From positions 2,500,221 through 2,564,220 of the forward strand of contig NZ_KI866530.1 of the NCBI RefSeq assembly GCF_000511175.1: a stretch of 64,000 nt of DNA, given 5' to 3'. A program made the translations under genes and the position numbers. The stretch is from Sediminibacterium salmoneum NBRC 103935 (GTDB lineage: Bacteria; Bacteroidota; Bacteroidia; Chitinophagales; Chitinophagaceae). Under the pieces are notes generated by a model that saw only the letters and a program-made list of their open reading frames with translations, had not been told where the DNA came from and did not search any database. This document shows, piece by piece, positions 47,201 to 54,906 of the stretch. Every line of letters starts with the position of its first letter. The first letter of the stretch is position 1.

Positions 47201-47416
47201 ATTAATGGATTATTGGGCGAAGCCAGACAGCTGATTATGGGTAAAACTACCATTCCTGGTGAGCAGGAAAATCGGTTGATGGGCTATGCTGAAGAAGCGG
47301 TGAACACGGTAATCCAAAAAGCCAATGCTTTGTTCGAAGGCAACTGGAAACAGTATCGTGCACTAGCTGAAGCGGCTCCGCTTAAATTCTTTAAAGATTA
47401 TAAGCCGTTGGAATAA
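44237..47416 (+). CDS. Large secreted BNR/sortilin-type beta-propeller protein (glycosyl hydrolase-like)
   Basis: 1059 aa from ATG 44237 with a signal peptide ('LLLAFVGIAASFAVYAQQ'). Repeated sequences of the form 'S-DGGKTWK' (for example 'KSLDGGKTWKRMG', 'VTMDGGKTFTKLG', 'LTRDGGKTWTNFRG') are BNR/Asp-box and sortilin-Vps10 repeats that build one or two propellers over about residues 30-730. A glycine run (about 840-865) separates them from a helical C-terminal part. Such proteins are common in Bacteroidota and are annotated as glycosyl hydrolases without proof of activity; binding or scaffolding is equally possible. Confidence 0.88.
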   Translation: MRKLLLAFVGIAASFAVYAQQVDLSKHFKNMKPRNIGPAGMSGRVTAIDAVWTNPNIIFLGTASGGVWKTENGGASWTPIFDDQPIQNIGAIALVQSNPSVVWAGTGEGNPRNSISLGEGIYKSLDGGKTWKRMGLEKTRNIHRIIIDPTNPDVVYVGAMGNPFADHPERGVYKTTDGGETWKQILYTNQNSGVGDMVMDPANPNKLFVNMYEHKRTPWSLKGGGSGSGFYVTMDGGKTFTKLGKEHGLPEGDYGRIGISIARTDPNRVYALVEATKNGLYKSDDGGFKWELVNSDPAVVTNRAFYFQDIAVDTKNENRIYNINQVINVSDDAGKTWKPVIPYSGIHPDHHAWWIHPNDANFIIDGNDGGIGISRDRGKTWQFDEKLPLGQYYHVNVDNQIPYNVMGGLQDNGSWHGPAYVWRRSGIRNAFWQGVSGGDGFDVMPDAEDPNWVYTMSQGGNVSRYNIATGEQWSIRPPRPSKNVRQRFNWNAAIAQDPFDKATIYYGSQFVNKSTNKGASWELISPDLTTNDSAKIDQSNNGGISVDITGAENHCTILTIEPSPKEQGVIWVGTDDGNIQLTRDGGKTWTNFRGKLPGMPLGAWVPQIKASKHNGGEAFVVVNDYRRGEMRPFVYRTTDYGKTWTRMVDEKKVIGYALCVIQDPVEPNLIFVGTEQGLWVSLDNGTNFQQFKNGYPSVSTYDMAIQEREADLVIATFGRALWILDDIRPLRKVAANKGQVFAKKLVAFEAPQAYQAKMKNASGIEYSTYGTYEGENKRTGAPITFFVNKTAADTGKNRISDTLQMAIYDEYGVNVRNLRTRVDSGFNKYYWGMEGKGIRQAGGGGRGGGGGRFGGAGGGGAEPGGLPVNPGKYKVVLTLGRDLKDSTFVVVNDDPNAPTPLTVRNAIRVANARMEKSIIKLTALNDRLTEVDEIMKKVEAGYASMDRKAADTIRKAAKPVTDALKEIREMLNGKPQLKQGYGNIPQETINGLLGEARQLIMGKTTIPGEQENRLMGYAEEAVNTVIQKANALFEGNWKQYRALAEAAPLKFFKDYKPLE

Positions 47417-47452
47417 TTTCTTGATTAGGTTTACTTAACAACACAGAATATC

Positions 47453-47488
47453 AAATCCCCATTTCTTTAATTAGAAATGGGGATTTTT
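47453..47488 (+). terminator. Strong terminator after the BNR protein gene
   Basis: AAATCCCCATTTCT pairs with AGAAATGGGGATTT around a five- to six-base loop, with further T after it. It matches a rho-independent terminator for the plus-strand gene ending at 47416. Confidence 0.85.
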
Positions 47489-47496
47489 ATGGTATT

Positions 47497-47946
47497 TTAT
47501 TCAATCTTATAAATCCACACTAAATTAATGTCTACTTTTTTAAATAATTTTGGAAGTTGATTATTGGTAATTATTAGTTTGATAGAATCTAAATGAATTG
47601 TAATATTTTTTATTTGCGAATAATCGGGTTCAATCAATCTACCACCAACTGTTTTATTAATTGCTACCGTATCATCTTTTAATAAAATATAGGTTACTGA
47701 AAATCTATTTGTATCAATCTGAAATTTTTTGCCAGATATATTGCCTTGCTTATTCAAAAAGCTAAATTTTGATTCTGATGTGCTATTGAAACGCCCCTTA
47801 ATACTATCTATTTGGTTTTTATCATATTGGATTTCTAATTTTACACTTTTATTTTTTGTATTTATTATTTCATTTGTGCAATTATAGTCCATTCCACACT
47901 AGTTGAATAAGGAAAGTATTAGAAATGCTTTTATTAAAGATTTCAT
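47497..47946 (-). pseudogene. Lipoprotein gene with an amber stop in its signal peptide
   Basis: The visible frame begins at 47892 ('MDYNCTNEI'), but the same frame continues upstream to an ATG at 47946 reading 'MKSLIKAFLILSLFN', stop, 'CGMDYNC'. This is an SPII signal peptide with Cys-Gly at the lipobox, broken by TAG at 47899-47901 just before the cysteine; TCG to TAG would do this. The mature part (about 130 aa) is beta-rich and unrecognised. It lies directly downstream of the decaying metallopeptidase gene, so both seem to be one dead operon, unless the base is a sequencing error. Confidence 0.7.
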
Positions 47947-49339
47947 TTAAAACGATTTAGGATAAAATGTACTTGTAGCAATTTGAGATGTTGGACCAAA
48001 ATATGCAGCAGCTAATTTATTCGCAACAACTTCAGTCCAAGTGAATCTATGATTGATACCATTAAAAGTAGCGCTATATAAACTCTCAGGAACTACAACT
48101 GTATAATACAAGGCAGTTCCAATTGATTTCGCATGTAAGTAATGACCATATTCATGTTGTAAGTCTACTAATCCATTTCCAACAGTGCTCATATGAATTC
48201 CACCATTAGGAGTCGTAACACCCCTTCTTTAAAGTATTCCATGGTCTGTAATTGTCGCACCAGGGAACTTAACTTTATTACCACTCAAATCTGTAAATTC
48301 TGCATATTTTTCACCATTATCGTTTGTATAGTTTTGTATAAAACCATCACTATAGGTATAAATAGGACCATTTTTTCTAAAGCCGTTTATATCTCTCGAG
48401 CCATCGATGCCTGCATCATACGGTAATATTAAATCATAATCTGGTGAAAGCCAATAATGATCAATTAGTGAAAAATAATTTTCTATATCATATTGACTGT
48501 ATGGTGTGTAATATCCTAAAGAATTTATGTAACCATTTTGTAGCCCATTTAATTCATTTTGATTAGATGGGTTATAATAACCAGAATTTCCATTGAAATA
48601 CTCCCAAATACTAGTTGGACCAGGTGGAAGGTTGTAATCAAAAGGGGGATTTGTTAAAAACCAATTAAGTATATTAAAGTCTATGCTGTTGCCCCCATCT
48701 GTAGGGTTTAAATTTTCCGATTCACCCCAAGTCCCAATAACTATTCCAATCCCAAGTACATTGCATGCTCCCCATTCTCCTAATATGTTTTTTGCAGGAA
48801 CAGCAGCTATGTATCTTGATAAACAATATAAAAATTGACCTAACCATGAATATGAAAAACTTGTATTTGAATTCGATTTTATTTTATTGGTTTCATTTTT
48901 AGAAGGTGTTTCTGATTGAATTAGACCATCTTTTAATATTATTTTTTTGTATACTTATGTTGTCATGTCAATAAACTCATAGTAACCATTAAAGTTTGTG
49001 TTAAAATTATCATCAATTGAAACTATTCTTATAAAATAGGCTTCTAAATGGTCTGTTTTTGTGAAGTAAAGATTGCCGCCTCCGTTACTTAAGGGCATCT
49101 TTAAAATCATTTGTCCTTTGTAATAAGTTTTTGTTGTTTGGTCTAAAATTGGTTTTGGTCCGTTTGGCATTAACTTTTGATAGTTGTTGATCCAAAGCAT
49201 TAACTCTTGTCTTGAGATGTTTTCAGGTGAAATTTCTCTAGTAGTATCAGCATTTTTTTGCAACCAGCAAAAAATAAACTAATTAATAAAAGAAAGGTGA
49301 AAATTAAAAAATAAGGGGGGGGGATTTAAATTGACGCAT
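47947..49339 (-). pseudogene. Decayed lipoprotein with HEXXH zinc metallopeptidase domain
   Basis: Putative start at ATG 49339. The frame with a lipoprotein signal ('FLLLISLFFAGCKK') is joined by one extra base at a run of seven (49253-49259) to 'NADTTREISPENIS', and further on by reading through TAA at 48955-48957 and TAA at 48229-48231. The C-terminus has the zinc motif 'HEYGH' (48142-48156) and 'WTEVVANKLAA' with a possible third ligand Glu. A nine-base G run (49315-49323) near the start adds a further frame break. Several breaks in one gene point to decay. No ATG lies in the middle section. Confidence 0.7.
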
Positions 49340-49406
49340 AATTAATTGGTATTTTTCATATTTTTCACCAATACTAGTCTTTATTTCAATAGAGAATTAT
49401 CAATAT

Positions 49407-49430
49407 AAAAAATACCGTGAAAACACGGTA
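49407..49430 (-). terminator. Terminator after the frameshifted plug protein gene
   Basis: TACCGTG (49413-49419) pairs with CACGGTA (49424-49430) with an AAAA loop on the plus strand. Read on the minus strand it is followed by six T, so it would end transcription of the gene at 49488-50632. Confidence 0.7.
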
Positions 49431-49487
49431 ATGGTATAAAATAATGAATAATAAATTGCACAACGTTCTTCTTCAAATGCAACCTTC

Positions 49488-50632
49488 TTATTTCCAAACG
49501 CTATCAAACCCTGTATAACCTTTTAATATAAAAGAGAATTTTGCGCCGTTGTTGTCAATAAATTTCCCCTTCTTGGTATAGATGGCAATGGCGCCCCCAA
49601 AACCTGTAGTAGAGCTGTATTGAAAAGGAGGACGAAATACTTTTATCATGGCAATATCTCTAGGAAACACCATGGATTGTTCGCCGGGCATTACTTCGAA
49701 TTCGTCAATGAATATGGTACAGATTTCTTCTCTCCACTTAAATACTTCATTGTTGGCAGAATCAATGGCAACAGTTAGGCCTGGCACTTTTTGTTGTAAA
49801 AACCAAGCCAGTGATTGAGATTGAACCAGTTCATCACTTTCCAATCCATCAAAAACAAAAGCATTGTCGTTTTTGAATAAACCACTGGTATAGTTCTCTT
49901 CGTATTGCTGCAACTTGGTTTTTGTTTTGGCATATACTGTTACATTGGGTAAGCCTTCTGTATTCAGTTCTGGATCGTCTAATGAAAGGGTATAGTCGAA
50001 TTTTTTCTCTACAAATTCACCGGGTTTGCCTACGGTAAAAAATGCTGTTTGTGTTTCAATGGGCTCAAACGCAGAATCTACCGGCGTTTTCAGCAGTATG
50101 GCCAAATAATTTTTTTGGGTTTTTGAACAGGAGAGAAATAAAAAGAAGCTGTGTCTTGAAACAACATGGGCTTCATGGTAAAATATCCCTTAGCATCTAC
50201 TTTAACCCGATCCACCATCATCTGTTTTGTGCTGGTTCGCATCATGTAATTAATGATCGTGTCTTTTTTATCCCTTTCAATAACCTGCCCCTGGATTCTG
50301 TAAAATCCGGATTGCACCAAACAGCTAATAGCATAATTGCCACTGGGTATCGTCTCATTTATTTTTAGGGCAGCATTCACTTCCCCTTCAATCATAGGAA
50401 AGCGAAATTTCCAACGTTGTTTGGTAACCAGGTGATCAATCCAGATATGCGCCGTAGCCGATTTTAATTTTTTGTCTAAATAGTTGGGACTAACAATTTG
50501 TATTTCCAGCGAATCTCCCTGCAAATACTGCTGTTTAGATAAATTAATTTTTAATGTATTGTCCTGTGCTTCAACATTGTTCAATAACACTAAACATAGT
50601 ATAGATAGTAAAATTCTAGAATGCTTATACAT
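49488..50632 (-). pseudogene. Barrel-less TonB plug protein, interrupted by a one-base frameshift
   Basis: Start at 50632 ('MYKHSRILLSILCLVLLN', signal peptide). The N-terminal part is beta-rich, macroglobulin MG2-like ('QQYLQGDSLEIQIVSPN'), followed by a carboxypeptidase-like segment. At seven T (50110-50116) the frame is lost; adding one base joins 'SPVQKPKK' to 'NYLAILLKTPVDSAF' and gives the plug domain ('NVTVYAKT', 'IFIDEFEV', 'GGAIAIYTKKG'). No beta barrel follows. The homologue at the right edge of the window is intact across this point, which supports a lesion or a sequence error rather than two genes. Confidence 0.82.
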
Positions 50633-50678
50633 AGCCATAAAGTTACCCGCAATTCTGTACCTTGCACAAAATTTTTGT

Positions 50679-51938
50679 ATGAGCAAGCTGAGTCATCTGG
50701 CAGAAACCCTGATTGGTAGTGAAATTGTAAAATTGGGCAATGCCATCAATGAAAGAATTCGCAATGGAGAAACGATTTATAATTTCACCATTGGTGATTT
50801 CAATCCCAGCGAGTTTCCCATTCCAGTTGAATTAGAGCAACTCATCATTGAAGCGTATCAACAAAAAAAGACCAGTTACCCTGCGGCAGAAGGTATTTTA
50901 GATTTAAGAAAGTCTATTAGTCAGTTTATTCAAGAATGGGAGGGGCTGCATTTTACGCCTGCTGAAATTCAGGTAGCATCCGGTGGTCGTCCGTTGATTT
51001 ATGCTTTGTTTAAAGTAATTGTAGACAAGGGCGATAAAGTAGTGTACGGTGTTCCCTCCTGGAATAACAATCACTATGTGCATTTAACCGAAGGTCAGCA
51101 TTGCGAAGTGAATTGTTTGCCAGAGAACGATTTCATGCCTACTGTAGAAGACTTGAAGCCTCATATCAAAGGCGCCAGCTTAATTTGTTTGTGTACTCCA
51201 CAAAACCCAACTGGCACTACTTTAGGCAAGAATGCACTGGCAGAAATTTGCGAATTGATTCTAGAAGAAAATGCCAGTCGTGGACCAGAAGAGAAGAAAT
51301 TGTACTTAATGTTCGATCAAATGTATTGGACATTAACTTACGGAGATACGGTTCATTACAATCCGCTTACCTTAAACCCAGCTATGAAGCCGTATACCAT
51401 TTTTATTGATGGTATTTCAAAAGTGTTTTCAGCAACAGGTGTAAGAGTGGGTTGGGCATTGGGTCCGGAAAATGTTATCGCAAAAATGAAAGCGATCTTA
51501 AGTCATCTGGGTGCCTGGGCGCCCATGGCAGAGCAGCATGCGGTGGCCAAATACCTACCCATGAAAGAGGCGATTGGCAGCTATCTAACAAACTTCAAGT
51601 CTGAAATTGCATTCCGTTTACAAAGTATTTATGATGGCATTATTGCTTTAAAAGCAAAAGGCTTCAAAGTAGATGCCATTGCACCCCAAGCGGCTATTTA
51701 TTTAACCATTCAGATTGATTTGGTGGGAAGCAAAACGGCTGAGGGTACTATACTGGCTACACAGTCCGATGTAACCCAATATATTTTAAGCGAAGCGAAA
51801 ATTGCGATTGTTCCATTCTCTGCTTTTGGTGCAGGGGCCAATAGCAGCTGGTATCGTTTGAGTGTGGGTACCTGCAGAAAACAGGATATACCAACCGTGC
51901 TGGCCCAGCTAGGCGCAGCTTTGGGTAAACTTTCTTGA
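50679..51938 (+). CDS. PLP-dependent aminotransferase, class I/II
   Basis: 419 aa from ATG 50679. The PLP lysine is Lys248 in 'DGISKVFSATGVRVGW', with 'TPQNPTGTTLG' and 'MFDQMYW' as further class I/II signatures and 'SWYRLSVGT' for the carboxylate-binding Arg. It moves an amino group between an amino acid and a 2-oxo acid. The specific substrate cannot be read, though the layout is like aspartate/aromatic-type enzymes. It is divergent from the plug protein gene, with 46 bases between starts. Confidence 0.92.
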   Translation: MSKLSHLAETLIGSEIVKLGNAINERIRNGETIYNFTIGDFNPSEFPIPVELEQLIIEAYQQKKTSYPAAEGILDLRKSISQFIQEWEGLHFTPAEIQVASGGRPLIYALFKVIVDKGDKVVYGVPSWNNNHYVHLTEGQHCEVNCLPENDFMPTVEDLKPHIKGASLICLCTPQNPTGTTLGKNALAEICELILEENASRGPEEKKLYLMFDQMYWTLTYGDTVHYNPLTLNPAMKPYTIFIDGISKVFSATGVRVGWALGPENVIAKMKAILSHLGAWAPMAEQHAVAKYLPMKEAIGSYLTNFKSEIAFRLQSIYDGIIALKAKGFKVDAIAPQAAIYLTIQIDLVGSKTAEGTILATQSDVTQYILSEAKIAIVPFSAFGAGANSSWYRLSVGTCRKQDIPTVLAQLGAALGKLS

Positions 51939-51986
51939 TTGAGTTGGAACAAACTTTAAAATCAGAGGGCTTCAAAAATCAGCGAC

Positions 51987-52226
51987 TTAGTTTTTATTAC
52001 AAATGAACAAGAAAGGTTTATTTGGCCTGTCTTGTAATATTTGTTTCACTAAATGCGTTTTGGTGATGATTTTGTGTCGGTTGATGTCGATGATTTCGTT
52101 GGCTATGCAAAATGCCCCCCAGTTTTCTACCGGGCCCAGTATTTTGTTTAGTTCGGCTACAATAGCTAAAGTTTGCTCTGCAGATAAATAAGCCTGTTTG
52201 GTTAGAACCAACAAATCTCTACTCAT
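51987..52226 (-). CDS. Small hypothetical protein, 79 aa
   Basis: A soluble small protein with two helical parts ('LVLTKQAYLSAEQTLAIVAEL', 'KTHLVKQILQ') and Asn, Ile and Lys richness. No family recognised. It lies ten bases after the tiny lipoprotein gene on the same strand, so the two are probably one transcript. Confidence 0.5.
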   Translation of the reverse strand: MSRDLLVLTKQAYLSAEQTLAIVAELNKILGPVENWGAFCIANEIIDINRHKIITKTHLVKQILQDRPNKPFLFICNKN

Positions 52227-52236
52227 GATTTACGTA

Positions 52237-52356
52237 TTAGTGTTTGGGACAAGCGCAAAAAGTAGACTTGTTCGATTTTTGAAAAATCCCACAAGACGTA
52301 GTCGCCAACATCATAACTAACAGTAAAAATATAATTTGGTTTGTTCTGCTTTTCAT
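52237..52356 (-). CDS. Tiny lipoprotein, 39 aa, with a cysteine-containing tail
   Basis: ATG at 52356 to TAA at 52237. It encodes a basic start ('MKSRTNQ'), a hydrophobic core ('IIFLLLVMMLA') and the lipobox 'TTSCGIF', then a short mature part ending 'STFCACPKH'. The lipid-modified cysteine plus a C-terminal CxC suggests metal or disulfide chemistry at the membrane surface. Too short to assign by similarity; small Bacteroidota lipoproteins of the form SCG-x-C-C-P exist. Its pairing with the 79-residue gene supports it being real. Confidence 0.6.
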   Translation of the reverse strand: MKSRTNQIIFLLLVMMLATTSCGIFQKSNKSTFCACPKH

Positions 52357-52397
52357 ATGTTCAACTAAAATAATAAAATCATTTTATAATATTCATC

Positions 52398-53495
52398 ATG
52401 GCTGACGCGCGCACTCAATTTAACATTTCCACCGTACTGATTGCACCACTAGATTGGGGTTTGGGACATGCAACCCGTTGTATACCGATTATCAAAGCTT
52501 TTCAACAATTGAATTGCAAAGTGTTGGTTGCTGCCGAAGGGCATCAGGCTGCGCTCTTGTTGAAAGAATTTCCAAATTTAACCATACTTCCTTTAACGGG
52601 GTATCGAGTACACTATGCCAAATCTAGGTTGCTTCTCTTGTTCAAATTATTGTTTCAGATGCCGGGGATTTATAAAACCATCAAGAGAGAGGAAGCATGG
52701 GTTCAATCCATTGCAGAGGAATACAATATAGATTTAATTATTTCAGACAATCGGTATGGCGTGCATCATCCAACCATTCCCTCTGTATTTATCACCCATC
52801 AGCTCATCATAAAAGCGCCGTATCGTTGGGTGCAAAACATTATTCAATGGGTGAATTACTTCTTCATTAAAAAGTTTACGGCTTGTTGGGTGCCGGATAT
52901 GGCAGCAGCCCCTGGATTGGCCGGCGAGTTATCTCATCCTGCCAAGCTACCTCCTATTCCTGTGCACTATATGAAGCTGCTCACCCGTTTTCATCGGGTA
53001 ACCTGTGCTACCCAATATAGTTTTGCTGTGGTATTGTCTGGTCCTGAACCACAAAGAACAATGCTGGAACAAAAAATTTTGAAAGACCTAGAAACCTTTA
53101 CCAAACCTGTTTTATTGGTAAGAGGGTTACCAGCTGAATCTGCGAGTATAGCAGTGCCATCGCATGTAACCGTATTTAATCATTTGGATACAATTGAACT
53201 AGCCAATGAATTGCAGCAGGCGGATTATATTATCAGTCGAGGTGGATATACCTCATTAATGGAATTGATCTCCATTGATAAAAAATTGATTGTTGTGCCC
53301 ACGCCTGGACAAACGGAGCAAGAATACCTCAGTAAATTACTCATGCAAAACAAAAGACTGTTGCGCATTGATCAGTCGCAGTTCAGTTTGCAGGATGCAT
53401 ATACCCAAGCACAGTCTTTTACTTTCAGTAAAATGAATATTGATCCTTTTGACCTGGAACAACTGCGTACATTATTGCTACATTTGCCAAAATGA
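52398..53495 (+). CDS. Glycosyltransferase, MurG-like (GT28 type fold)
   Basis: 365 aa. The N-terminal 'LDWGLGHATRCIPII' is the glycine-rich donor/acceptor loop of MurG-like GT-B enzymes, and 'SRGGYTSLMELISIDKKLIVVP' near the C-terminus is the sugar-nucleotide binding part. It probably moves a hexose or HexNAc to a lipid or glycan in the cytoplasm or at the membrane. The acceptor is unknown. It overlaps the next gene by four bases (ATGA), suggesting coupled translation with a transporter-like protein. Confidence 0.85.
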   Translation: MADARTQFNISTVLIAPLDWGLGHATRCIPIIKAFQQLNCKVLVAAEGHQAALLLKEFPNLTILPLTGYRVHYAKSRLLLLFKLLFQMPGIYKTIKREEAWVQSIAEEYNIDLIISDNRYGVHHPTIPSVFITHQLIIKAPYRWVQNIIQWVNYFFIKKFTACWVPDMAAAPGLAGELSHPAKLPPIPVHYMKLLTRFHRVTCATQYSFAVVLSGPEPQRTMLEQKILKDLETFTKPVLLVRGLPAESASIAVPSHVTVFNHLDTIELANELQQADYIISRGGYTSLMELISIDKKLIVVPTPGQTEQEYLSKLLMQNKRLLRIDQSQFSLQDAYTQAQSFTFSKMNIDPFDLEQLRTLLLHLPK

Positions 53496-54391
53496 GCAGA
53501 TCGTATAAAGCATTTGCCGCAGCATTAGGAGCCAATCTGATTTTTGGAAGCAGTTATACGGCAGTGAAATATATTACACCGCAGTATATTCATCCATTTG
53601 CATTGAATTTTGTTAGGGTAGCGGTTACGCTTACTTTGTTTTGGATTTTGTTTCTCTTTAAACCGGGCAAAATAAAATTTGATAAGAAAGATTTACCCCG
53701 TTTTGCTGTTTGCGCATTAACTGGTATCGTGATTAATCAACTCTTTTTTATAAAAGGAGTTTCCCTCACAACCGTGATACATAGTTCTCTATTATCCTTA
53801 GGCTCTCCTATTTTTATCACCATCATCGCCGCCTTTTTATTAAAAGAAAAATTTACCCTTTTGAAGGGGATGGGTTTGGCCTGCGGGATTGGAGGCGCCA
53901 GTATATTGGTGCTGATGAAAGACCATTCGGGTGCTGTAGCCAGCAATATGGTACTGGGAGATATATTGGTGTTAATCAATGCTATTTCTTATGCGTTTTA
54001 CTTGGTTTTGGTAAGACCCTTGATGGCTAAATACTCAGGTATACAAGTGCTGCGTTGGATTTTTACCATTGGTGCTTTCGGGATTCTGCCCATTGGCTTT
54101 CCTTATATCTTGGAAGCTTCCTGTTCTAGCTTTGACATAAGCCATTGGCTGGTATTGGGCTATGTGGCTGTTTTTGCCACTTTTGTAGCCTATCTATTAA
54201 CGGTAAAAAGCATTGCCCTGATTGGCTCTTCGGCCACCGGTGCATTCATCTATACACAACCCGTTTTTGCCGCCATATTTGCCATGCTATTTGCAGGCGA
54301 ATACTTTACATTGTATAAAGTAATGGCGGCTGCCTTAATTTTTACTGGCGTTTATTTGGTAAATAAAAAACCCACTGTTACACCCGCTTAG
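53492..54391 (+). CDS. EamA/DMT-family transporter
   Basis: 299 aa with ten hydrophobic segments in two repeated halves, as in drug/metabolite transporters ('GANLIFGSSYTAVKYI' and 'SYAFYLVLVRPLMAKY' at the start of the halves). The substrate is unknown. The start overlaps the glycosyltransferase stop. The 3' end overlaps the convergent sixA gene by 14 bases, which is unusual but common in compact genomes. Confidence 0.88.
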   Translation: MSRSYKAFAAALGANLIFGSSYTAVKYITPQYIHPFALNFVRVAVTLTLFWILFLFKPGKIKFDKKDLPRFAVCALTGIVINQLFFIKGVSLTTVIHSSLLSLGSPIFITIIAAFLLKEKFTLLKGMGLACGIGGASILVLMKDHSGAVASNMVLGDILVLINAISYAFYLVLVRPLMAKYSGIQVLRWIFTIGAFGILPIGFPYILEASCSSFDISHWLVLGYVAVFATFVAYLLTVKSIALIGSSATGAFIYTQPVFAAIFAMLFAGEYFTLYKVMAAALIFTGVYLVNKKPTVTPA

Positions 54392-54869
54392 GCCAATCTG
54401 CAAACCAAAATGTTTTGGAGGCTTTTGCAAATTCTTTCCAAGTGTCTGTATCTACTTTAACAGCAAAGACGGCACAGGTGGGCATATCGTCAATACGTGC
54501 ATCCGTCAGTTGATTAACAAAATCAGTAATACCCGGGTTGTGGGCAAAAATGGCAGCAGTTGTAATAGTATCGGGAATGTGCAGAATGGCTTTTACAAAT
54601 CTTTCGGGAGGGGCATGGTATAGGAATTCGTGCTGTATAATGTCTTTTTCTGCAATGGCATTTTCAATCGCAAAAAACCGTGCTGTTGTAATAGCCCGTA
54701 ACGCAGTACTGCTAATGATTCCGTTAATAGCTACTCCTCGCTCAATCATCCTTTTTGCCATCATGGGTGCATCTTTCTGTCCCCGTTCATTCAGCGGCCT
54801 ATCAAAATCATCCTGCCCCGGATTTGCCCAGCTGCTTTTGGCATGTCTTACCAGTAATAATTCTTTCAT
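54378..54869 (-). CDS. sixA: Histidine phosphatase, SixA-like
   Basis: 163 aa of the phosphoglycerate mutase/histidine phosphatase superfamily. The catalytic 'LLVRHAKSSW' is at the N-terminus, followed by 'RPLNERGQKDAPMMAKRM', and later 'IFAHNPGITDFVN' holds the second His. SixA-type enzymes remove phosphate from phosphohistidine on relay proteins. With several hybrid kinases in the window, a role in damping phosphorelays is possible but unproved. Its start is divergent and overlaps the mnmH upstream region. Confidence 0.85.
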   Translation of the reverse strand: MKELLLVRHAKSSWANPGQDDFDRPLNERGQKDAPMMAKRMIERGVAINGIISSTALRAITTARFFAIENAIAEKDIIQHEFLYHAPPERFVKAILHIPDTITTAAIFAHNPGITDFVNQLTDARIDDMPTCAVFAVKVDTDTWKEFAKASKTFWFADWPKRV

Positions 54870-54895
54870 GCTGAAAAGTTACTCCATTTCAATTG

Positions 54896-54903
54896 TACAT
54901 TTG
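54896..54903 (+). promoter_or_regulatory. -7 element TACATTTG before mnmH
   Basis: TACATTTG, an exact TAnnTTTG, ends three bases before the GTG at 54907. It supports GTG as the start of mnmH and a leaderless transcript. Confidence 0.5.
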
Positions 54904-54906
54904 TAT

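Noticed and set aside
48193..48426. A 77-codon plus-strand frame in the decaying region
   Set aside because: It lies over the mid-section of the minus-strand metallopeptidase frame, which has clear protein-like text; the plus frame is a shadow.
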